Assembly: GCA_019638795.1 (NCBI GenBank)
Contig: JAHBTB010000001.1
Location: forward strand, 62,001-126,000
From: Fimbriimonadaceae bacterium
Lineage (GTDB): Bacteria; Armatimonadota; Fimbriimonadia; Fimbriimonadales; Fimbriimonadaceae
Length of the DNA stretch: 64,000 nucleotides
Direction of reading: 5' to 3'
The notes beneath the pieces were generated by a model. That model made no database searches and was not told where the DNA came from. It saw only the letters and a list, made by a program, of their open reading frames with translations. Below, in pieces: positions 58,308 through 64,000 of the stretch. Position numbers and translations under genes: made by a program. How positions within the stretch are numbered: position 1 is the stretch's first letter; every line of letters begins with the position of its first letter.

Positions 58308-59177
58308 TCAGTCGAACATTTGCGCCGCGAACGACCGAGGGTCGAAGTCGACGAGGTCCTCTGGCTTCTCGCCCAGGCCGACCAGCTTGATCGGCACCTT
58401 GAACCGGTCGTAGATGCCCAGCAAGGCGCCTCCCCGGGCGGTGCCGTCGAGTTTGGTCAGGACGAGGCCGGTCAGCTTGGCTGCCGCGGTGAACTCCTCC
58501 GCCTGGCGCAAGGCGTTCTGACCCGTGTTCGCGTCGAGGACCAACAAGGTCTCATCGGCAGGGCGGCCGACCGCCTTCTCCACGGACCGCGCGATCTTGC
58601 TTAACTCCGCCATCAGGCTCGCTTTGGTGTGCTGGCGTCCCGCCGTGTCGGCCAAGACATAGTCCATGCCCCGCGACTTGGCTGCGGTGACCGCGTCAAA
58701 GACGACCGACGCCGGGTCAGACCCTTGCTGGGCACCGACGAAGTCGGCCCCCGACCGCTTGGCCCAAAGTTCCAGCTGTTCGACCGCCGCGGCGCGGAAC
58801 GTGTCGCCCGCGGCGAGAAGGACCTTGCGGCCTTGCCCCACGAGCCGGGTGGCGAGTTTGCCGATGGTCGTCGTCTTGCCCACCCCGTTCACGCCGACAA
58901 ACAGGTAGACCGTCGGAGGAAAATTGCGGAAGAGCATCGTCTCCCCGGGCTGGCTGAACCGACTGGCGATCGCCGCTTGGAGCCTGGCCTTCATCGCCTC
59001 CGGCTCGGTGATCTTTTCCTCGCGGACGGCCCGGCGGAGCTCGTCGAGGATCTCGGTGGTCGTCGTGACGCTCGTGTCCGCCTGGAGAAGCGCTTCTTCA
59101 AGCTCCTCGTAGAGGTCGTCGTCAATGACACCCCGGCCCATCAGCCGGTCGACCCGCTCCATCAGCCGCTTGAACAT
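58308..59177 (-). CDS. ftsY: Signal recognition particle receptor FtsY
   Basis: A 289-aa SRP GTPase that docks ribosome-nascent chain complexes at the membrane. An NG domain without the long acidic A region is visible: helical N domain (FKRLMERVDRLMGRG), P-loop GVNGVGKTTTIGKLA near residue 95, DTFRAAAVEQLE, DTAGRQHTKASLMAEL, and LTKLDGTARGGALLG, then GLGEKPEDLVDFD. The ATG at 59177 is chosen because a GATACT hexamer lies 9 nt before it; a TTG at 59186 would add three residues. It runs opposite to natB, 71 bp away. Confidence 0.95.
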   Translation of the reverse strand: MFKRLMERVDRLMGRGVIDDDLYEELEEALLQADTSVTTTTEILDELRRAVREEKITEPEAMKARLQAAIASRFSQPGETMLFRNFPPTVYLFVGVNGVGKTTTIGKLATRLVGQGRKVLLAAGDTFRAAAVEQLELWAKRSGADFVGAQQGSDPASVVFDAVTAAKSRGMDYVLADTAGRQHTKASLMAELSKIARSVEKAVGRPADETLLVLDANTGQNALRQAEEFTAAAKLTGLVLTKLDGTARGGALLGIYDRFKVPIKLVGLGEKPEDLVDFDPRSFAAQMFD

Positions 59178-59186
59178 GCGGCCCAA

Positions 59187-59192
59187 AGTATC
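59187..59192 (-). promoter_or_regulatory. -10 hexamer giving a leaderless start (ftsY)
   Basis: GATACT on the minus strand, 9 nt before the ATG at 59177, without a ribosome binding site between. Confidence 0.45.
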
Positions 59193-59248
59193 CCCCGCCG
59201 GGTAACTTCACGGCTTCCGGTCCCGTAGTCACGGCGGACAGAAGCGTC

Positions 59249-60439
59249 ATGCGTCAGGCTCTACAGGTTCTCAACAAGGAGTGGATCGAACTCCGGCGCG
59301 ACCGCCGCGTCATCATGAACGTCTTCGTCCTCCCCGTCTTCATGATGCTGATGTTCGGTTACCTCTTCGGCACCCTCGAAGAGAAGCTGGGCAAGGAGCC
59401 GGACCTCACCGTCCACGTCGTGGGCGACATGGCCAACCCGGTGGTCAAGCGCATGATGGAGGGCGAAAAGAAGGCGAAGGTCGTCGCTTCTACCGACCTC
59501 GAGGCGTCCATTGAGAAGATCAAGAAGGGTGACGTCCGCATGGTGGTCGAGGTACCGGCGGACTACGCCCAGAGGGTCGCGGTCGGCAAGGGTCTTCTCA
59601 AAGCCCACTATGACAAGAACGCCCCCCTTGGCAACATCGCCTTCGGCCTCCTGACCCGGGCGGCCGAAAATGAAAACGCCCACCTCGTCGAGTCGCTGGT
59701 CGTCGCCTCCGGCAAAGACAAGTCGCTGGCCAAGCCGGTGAACATCGAGAGCATCGACGCGAACCCCCAGACGGGTCTTGGGGCCTCTCCCTTGGCCAGC
59801 TTGCTCCCCTACCTGGTCGTCCTCTTCTGCTTCACCAGCGGGATGGCCGGTGCCGCCGACATGGTCGCCGGCGAAAAGGAGCGCGGCACGTTGGAAACCC
59901 TCCTCGTCAGCCCCGTAGACCGTAACCAGGTGGCGGCGGGCAAGTTCCTCGCCCTCTTCCTGACCTGCTTGGCCGGGTCTGTCGTCGCCCTTGTCGCCGT
60001 CGTCGCCGTCGGGGCGCTGGGCCTGCCCGCGACAAAGGCCATCTTTCCGACCGGCGTGTCCCTCTCGCCCGTCGCCGTCTTCGTCCTCGTCGCGGTCATT
60101 GTGCCGTTGGCGGCCATGTTCGCCGGCCTGATGCTGGCCGTCAGCACCCACGCCAAGACAATGCGCGAGGCGGGGACGCTTCTCGGCCTGATGAACCTCG
60201 CCGTCATCGCGCCCGCCGTCCTCAGCCAGGTGGTCGGGATCGCGGGGATGGACAAGGCGGCGTGGGTGCGCTGGACCCCGGTGCTGAACAACGCCATCGC
60301 CCTCAAGGGCGGCCTGGCCGGCAACGTCGACTGGGCGATCGTCGGGACGGCGGTCTTGACGAGCGGCGTCCTCGCCGCGCTGGCGATCGCCCTCAGCGTC
60401 CGCCTGTTCCAGCGGGAACAAGTCCTCGCCCGGGTCTGA
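59249..60439 (+). CDS. natB: ABC-2 type permease, NatB-like
   Basis: A 396-aa membrane subunit. An N-terminal helix (VIMNVFVLPVFMMLMFGYLFG) is followed by a large extracytoplasmic region (about residues 50-180), then five hydrophobic segments at the C-terminus. The conserved VAGEKERGTLETLLVSPV segment between TM helices is typical of ABC-2 exporters of the NatB/YhaP type. Its ATPase partner is most likely the natA gene at 55994. The ftsY gene diverges from it. It ends 2 bp before the convergent fliD stop. Confidence 0.88.
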   Translation: MRQALQVLNKEWIELRRDRRVIMNVFVLPVFMMLMFGYLFGTLEEKLGKEPDLTVHVVGDMANPVVKRMMEGEKKAKVVASTDLEASIEKIKKGDVRMVVEVPADYAQRVAVGKGLLKAHYDKNAPLGNIAFGLLTRAAENENAHLVESLVVASGKDKSLAKPVNIESIDANPQTGLGASPLASLLPYLVVLFCFTSGMAGAADMVAGEKERGTLETLLVSPVDRNQVAAGKFLALFLTCLAGSVVALVAVVAVGALGLPATKAIFPTGVSLSPVAVFVLVAVIVPLAAMFAGLMLAVSTHAKTMREAGTLLGLMNLAVIAPAVLSQVVGIAGMDKAAWVRWTPVLNNAIALKGGLAGNVDWAIVGTAVLTSGVLAALAIALSVRLFQREQVLARV

Positions 60440-60441
60440 CC

Positions 60442-62685
60442 CTAACTCGACGAACCCAGCATCTGGGCTAACTGTGAGCTCTGGGCCTGCAAGTTGGCCA
60501 ACGCCGTCTCCATCGCGGTGAACTTGGCGCGGAGGGTGTCCTCCTGCAGGGTCAGGAGGTCGTTCTTCCGGTTGATCGAGTCCGTCATGTCGTCGATCTG
60601 GGACTGCAGTGAGTCGTCGATGCTCTTGAAGATGCCGGTCGTGGAGTCGGTGAACGAACTCAAGGACCGGTTCAACTGGCTCGTGAGGCCCTTTGAGAAG
60701 ACTATCGAACCCACCGACCCCGTCGCCGTGCCCGTGTATTGGATCTGAAGGTTCGACGTGTTCGCGTTGGCGCTGTCGCCGATGAGGAACTGGCCGTTGC
60801 CGGTCGCCGTCTCGCCGTTGATCGTCCCCGCCACGTCAAGCCCGTCGACGGTGACACCGTCGCCCGTCCCCACGCCCGAGTTGTCGGCGGCCGCGGCGAG
60901 GTTGCTCACCATCGTGAACCGGGCCGTCGAGCCGTAGCGCTTGCTGACCACCTGCAGTTTGCCGTCGCCGTCAAGCGATGCCACAACGTTGTCCTTAAGG
61001 CGGGAGTCGCTGTTGATCTTGTTGACGAGGTCCGCGGCCGAGCTCCCCGAGTCGACGTACAGGGTGACGTCACCGGACGAGAACAGCGACCCACTGAAAG
61101 TCAGGTGCTCGTTGCCGACATTGGCCAGGGTCTGCGCCGCCGCGCCGGTGAACTGGGTCTTCGTCGCCGCCTGGGTGATGTTGACCGAATATCCAAGACT
61201 CGTCGAGGCCAGCGTCTTGTCGGTCGCGCTGACATAGGTGATGTTGGCGTTCGTGCTGGAACCCGAGTTCACCATCAGGCTCTTCACCGAGTTCACGTCC
61301 GTCGTCAGCGCGTTGTTGAGCTTGCTCGTGTCCAGGTTGAGCTTGCCCTTGTCGTCGAGGGTGAAGCCGAGTTGGGTCAGCGACTTGTACGTGCCCGTGC
61401 CGGACGTCGAGAACAGGATCTGGTTCACCGAGGACTGGATCTGCTGCACGGTGTCGTCGCCGAACAGGGGGCCCGAGTCATACGTCTTCGAGTCGAACTT
61501 CGAGTACTGCGCCACAAAGTCAACGAAGTTGTTGTAGGCGTCCTTGAAGCTGGAGAAGGCGTCAGTGATCTTTTGAGTGTCCTGGGAGACTCCGACGGTG
61601 ACGGTGGCGTCGTCCTTGAGCAGGTTCAGGGTGAGGCCCGGGACGACGTTCGTCACCTGGTTCGAACTGGCGCTCACGGTCAGGCCGTCGACAGTCACGC
61701 TGGCGTCCTGGGCGGCGACGAGCTGGTTGCCAAACCCCTGCTGGAGCAACCCGATGTCGGTCAAGAGGCCGCTGCCGTCCGAGATCGAACCGGGCACCGG
61801 CGCACCGGCCATCTGAAGTTTGGAGACCGTCTTGCCGTTCTGCGTGACGCTCACGACCGAAGCCGTGACCCCCGCCCCGGCCGCGTTGATCTTGTCCGAG
61901 ACCGTCTGCAAAGAGTCTGTGCTGAAGTCGACGCCGATGTCGATGCCGTTGATGGTGAAAATGCCCGAGTTCGTCAGACCGGTCAGTGTCCCGATCGTCG
62001 AAGTCGAGTCGGAGAAGCCATAACTCAGGCCGGTGCTCGGGGCCGGCGACTCGCGCAAGGTGGCAGCGCCCGAGAGCACACCGATGGAGCCCAGGAACGT
62101 CCCTGTCGCGTCGGCGAGTTGGACCCCTCCCTTGGCGCCCGACACCGAAGAACTGAAGGTGATGTAGGCCGCGCCCGACCCACCGTCCAGCACACTGGCG
62201 ACCACACCGTTGCCCAAGGCGTTCACTTTGGCGGCGACGGAGGTCAGGGAGTCAGAGGTGTTGACCTGGACCGACTTGCCGTTCACGACGAACGTGCCCG
62301 ACATGTTCAGGGCGTCGGTCGCGCTCGACTGTGCGGCGGATGCGACCTTGTGGTTCTGGGCCAGTTGGTTGATCTTGACGGTGTACTGCCCGGTGGCGGC
62401 CGTTCCCGACGGGGTCACGGTCAATGCCGACGTGTCGCTGCTCGTCGCCGCCGAAGGGTTGAAGTTCCCCGCGGTGCTCAATCCGGCCAAGGCCGTCGTG
62501 ATGGACTGGACTTGGGACTTGAGCTGGGAATAGACCAGTTGCTTGGCCTGAAGCACCTGTTGTTGTTGCTGGATCCGCTGGATCGGCAACTGTTCGATCT
62601 GGATGAGCTTCGAAATGATGCTGTCGACGTCGATACCCGACGCCAACCCTGAGAAGTGGATGCCCGAAGTCGACCCTAAGCTCAT
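60442..62685 (-). CDS. fliD: Flagellar hook-associated protein 2 (filament cap) FliD
   Basis: A 747-aa cap protein that promotes flagellin polymerisation. It has the N-terminal FliD domain HFSGLASGIDVDSIISKLIQIEQLPIQRIQ (in pieces), with a long glutamine-rich coil after it. The internal flagellin-hook IN repeats (GQYTVKINQLAQNHKV) and the C-terminal QLNRSLSSFTDSTTGIFKSID follow, then a helical end (RKNDLLTLQEDTLRAKFTAMETALANLQ) typical of FliD. The middle is Ser/Thr/Asn-rich and makes it longer than usual (about 450-600 aa). An AGAGGGA site precedes the ATG. Confidence 0.92.
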   Translation of the reverse strand: MSLGSTSGIHFSGLASGIDVDSIISKLIQIEQLPIQRIQQQQQVLQAKQLVYSQLKSQVQSITTALAGLSTAGNFNPSAATSSDTSALTVTPSGTAATGQYTVKINQLAQNHKVASAAQSSATDALNMSGTFVVNGKSVQVNTSDSLTSVAAKVNALGNGVVASVLDGGSGAAYITFSSSVSGAKGGVQLADATGTFLGSIGVLSGAATLRESPAPSTGLSYGFSDSTSTIGTLTGLTNSGIFTINGIDIGVDFSTDSLQTVSDKINAAGAGVTASVVSVTQNGKTVSKLQMAGAPVPGSISDGSGLLTDIGLLQQGFGNQLVAAQDASVTVDGLTVSASSNQVTNVVPGLTLNLLKDDATVTVGVSQDTQKITDAFSSFKDAYNNFVDFVAQYSKFDSKTYDSGPLFGDDTVQQIQSSVNQILFSTSGTGTYKSLTQLGFTLDDKGKLNLDTSKLNNALTTDVNSVKSLMVNSGSSTNANITYVSATDKTLASTSLGYSVNITQAATKTQFTGAAAQTLANVGNEHLTFSGSLFSSGDVTLYVDSGSSAADLVNKINSDSRLKDNVVASLDGDGKLQVVSKRYGSTARFTMVSNLAAAADNSGVGTGDGVTVDGLDVAGTINGETATGNGQFLIGDSANANTSNLQIQYTGTATGSVGSIVFSKGLTSQLNRSLSSFTDSTTGIFKSIDDSLQSQIDDMTDSINRKNDLLTLQEDTLRAKFTAMETALANLQAQSSQLAQMLGSSS

Positions 62686-62728
62686 GTTCCCTCTTGTAGG
62701 TGTTCCGCATTTCGCGGAGAAAATCGAG

Positions 62729-62760
62729 GGGGCCCGCCCGGCATAGGCCGGACAGGCCCC
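62729..62760 (-). terminator. Terminator between the HDOD gene and fliD
   Basis: On the minus strand, GGGGCC and GGCCCC enclose an inner CCGGC/GCCGG pairing, giving a compact hairpin, followed by CTCGATTTTC. It lies just after the HDOD stop codon (62767) and upstream of fliD, so fliD is probably expressed from its own promoter. Confidence 0.7.
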
Positions 62761-62766
62761 GTAATC

Positions 62767-63636
62767 TTAGAGGAGACCCACCAGGTCCTTGGCCCGGGCC
62801 ACCTGTTCGGCGACCTGCTCGCGCAGCGAGTCAAGGTCCCCTTCGGTGTAGTTGAGCACCTTCATGGCGCGCGGGTCGATCTGCCCCTTCACGCCGACAA
62901 AGGTCGGGTCGCTGAGTTCGCTGGCCAGGTAGTCCGCGATATGGACACAGGCGGTGGTCGGCGAGACGTTGTTTTCCGGCAGGTGGTCGTGGTCCCGGAT
63001 GGCGTCGACGAGCACGCTCGGGAAGTTCCACTTCTCCGCCAGGGTCGCCCCCAGTTCAGCGTGGGTGAACCCGAGGATACGGGTCTCCGTCTCCGAGATC
63101 GGCTCTTCGTTCTTGAGCGACGCGGTCAGGACTTCCTGGTACGGCAAGGTGAAGAGCGTGAACAGGAACAGCCTGCCGACATCCCGGAGCAGACCAGAGA
63201 CGAAGACCGTCTCCACGTCCTTCCGCTCCATGTTGCGCTTCCGGGCGAGTGTCTCGGCGGCGGACGCGGCGGCAAAGGAGTTCTGCCAATACGCCTTCTG
63301 CGTCTCAATGACCCTCGGGCTGGACGAAGTGAGAATGTTGAGGACGCCGATGGAGAGGACCAGGTTGCGCACCTGATGGAGACCCAAGATCGCGATCGTC
63401 TGGTTGACGTTGACGATTTGGCGAGGCAGACCGAAATAGGCCGAGTTGACGACCTTCAGCAACTTCGTCGTGATCGCCGTGTCCAACGAGAGGTGCTTCT
63501 CGATCTCTGCCGTCGACACGTTTTCGTTCTCCGTCGCCTGGACGACTTGCAAAACGACCCCGGGAAGGGCGGGCAGGTCGACCATCGCCTTTTCGATGTA
63601 GCGTCGTAGTAGGAAGTTTTCTGATCTCAGTGCCAT
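62767..63636 (-). CDS. HDOD domain signalling protein (chemotaxis operon)
   Basis: A 289-aa HDOD protein: DLPALPGVVLQVVQATENENVS, LLKVVNSAYFGLPRQIVNVNQTIAILGLHQVRNLVLSIGV in pieces, and LLRDVGRLFLF. It lacks a complete HD phosphohydrolase site. It is separated by 16 bp from the CheA-like gene upstream on the same strand, so it is likely a chemotaxis or motility accessory. It is the second HDOD gene in the window; the other is between pilB and pilT. The two are similar in length but are not near-identical copies. Confidence 0.88.
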   Translation of the reverse strand: MALRSENFLLRRYIEKAMVDLPALPGVVLQVVQATENENVSTAEIEKHLSLDTAITTKLLKVVNSAYFGLPRQIVNVNQTIAILGLHQVRNLVLSIGVLNILTSSSPRVIETQKAYWQNSFAAASAAETLARKRNMERKDVETVFVSGLLRDVGRLFLFTLFTLPYQEVLTASLKNEEPISETETRILGFTHAELGATLAEKWNFPSVLVDAIRDHDHLPENNVSPTTACVHIADYLASELSDPTFVGVKGQIDPRAMKVLNYTEGDLDSLREQVAEQVARAKDLVGLL

Positions 63637-63652
63637 GGTTGTTGTCTGCTTC

Positions 63653-64000
63653 TCACCTGTCTGACGGGATCACCCCGTTCACGTCCACGATCAGGGCCAC
63701 GTTGCCGTCGCCCAAGATGGTCGCCCCGCTCACGCCCACGGTCTCGCCGCAGAAGCGGCTGAGGGACTTGATGACGACCTCTTGCTCCCCGATCAACCTG
63801 TCGACGACCAAGCCCACCCTCTGTTCGGCCAGACCGACGACGACAACGTAACTATCGGCCTGATCGCCGCCGTTGCACACCTCGAAAACGTTCCGAAGTC
63901 GTAAGAGTGGCGTCGTCTGACCCCTGATCACGATCACCTCGCGCCGGTTGATCCTCTGCACCTGCGACGGGTCGAGGAACAAGGTCTCGATCACGCTGCC
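63653..64000 (-). CDS. cheA: C-terminal CheW-like domain of a chemotaxis protein, probably CheA (partial)
   Basis: Reading continues beyond the window end, so only the C-terminal 115 residues are seen. They show the CheW-like fold: NRREVIVIRGQTTPLLRLRNVFEV, then VVVVGLAEQRVGLVVDRLIGEQEVVIKSL in pieces. They end GVSGATILGDGNVALIVDVNGVI, the pattern that closes CheA P5 domains. A stand-alone CheW cannot be ruled out because the kinase part is outside. The frame passes the ATG at 63994 without sign of a start. Confidence 0.75.
   Translation of the reverse strand, partial: GSVIETLFLDPSQVQRINRREVIVIRGQTTPLLRLRNVFEVCNGGDQADSYVVVVGLAEQRVGLVVDRLIGEQEVVIKSLSRFCGETVGVSGATILGDGNVALIVDVNGVIPSDR

Overview
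The window looks like part of a GC-rich, diderm, piliated and probably flagellated bacterium. I would place it near Armatimonadota (Fimbriimonadia-like), but that is an inference from gene content and not a phylogeny. It rests on a DUF1559-style prepilin-like protein, two PEP-CTERM proteins, an MCE lipid-transport protein, type IV pilus ATPases, flagellin and FliD, and a MurC-Ddl fusion. No rRNA, tRNA, CRISPR array or insertion sequence was recognised. The coding content appears chromosomal, with little sign of recent transfer.

Region 1 (1-17.7 kb, minus strand) is an almost complete division and cell-wall (dcw) cluster, transcribed mraZ-rsmH-ftsL-ftsI-murE-murF-mraY-murD-ftsW-murG-murC/ddl-ftsQ-DUF881-sbp-ftsA-ftsZ, with ftsZ cut by the window edge. 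Many junctions are 4-bp ATGA/GTGA overlaps. Direct GTGGTG repeats upstream of mraZ look like a MraZ operator. Region 2 (18-19.4 kb) holds an ArsR-type repressor with a cysteine-rich tail, its palindromic operator and an aquaporin. Region 3 (19.7-31 kb) has a GT4/GT5 glycosyltransferase, two PEP-CTERM proteins, an M3 oligopeptidase, a GH44 glycosidase, a flavin reductase-like protein, a secreted histidine phosphatase, a lipoprotein and an hsp20-lon pair.

Region 4 (31-37 kb) carries a pilB-HDOD-pilT operon diverging from a flagellin gene with a sigma-28-like promoter. Region 5 (37-43.3 kb) holds an RNHCP protein, a sugar isomerase/epimerase-like gene, an orphan parB, then a tight trio (secreted CBM9-like protein, methyltransferase, degenerate DapA-like protein) and a prepilin-like gene. 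Region 6 (43.4-48.2 kb) has clpC, diverging from an MCE protein followed by ribosomal protein bL9. Region 7 (48.2-53.7 kb) has an MBL-rhodanese enzyme and a gatB-TPR-DUF167-diguanylate cyclase run. Region 8 (53.8-60.4 kb) has a lysine 6-aminotransferase-like gene, terC, natA, and natB separated from natA by a fucose-isomerase-family gene and ftsY on the other strand. Region 9 (60.4-64 kb) has fliD, an HDOD protein and the C-terminus of a CheA-like kinase.

The most unusual general feature is a recurring -10-like hexamer 6-9 nt before the start codon of many first genes (mce, hsp20, histidine phosphatase, lipoprotein, parB, gatB, ftsY, the fucose-isomerase-family gene and possibly the glycosyltransferase). 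This suggests leaderless transcripts are common here. I did not find a clear self-contained novel defence or mobile system. The best candidates for something undescribed are the ArsR(Cys-tail)-aquaporin module, the CBM9/methyltransferase/DapA-like trio, and the MCE protein with a beta-strand-like C-terminus.
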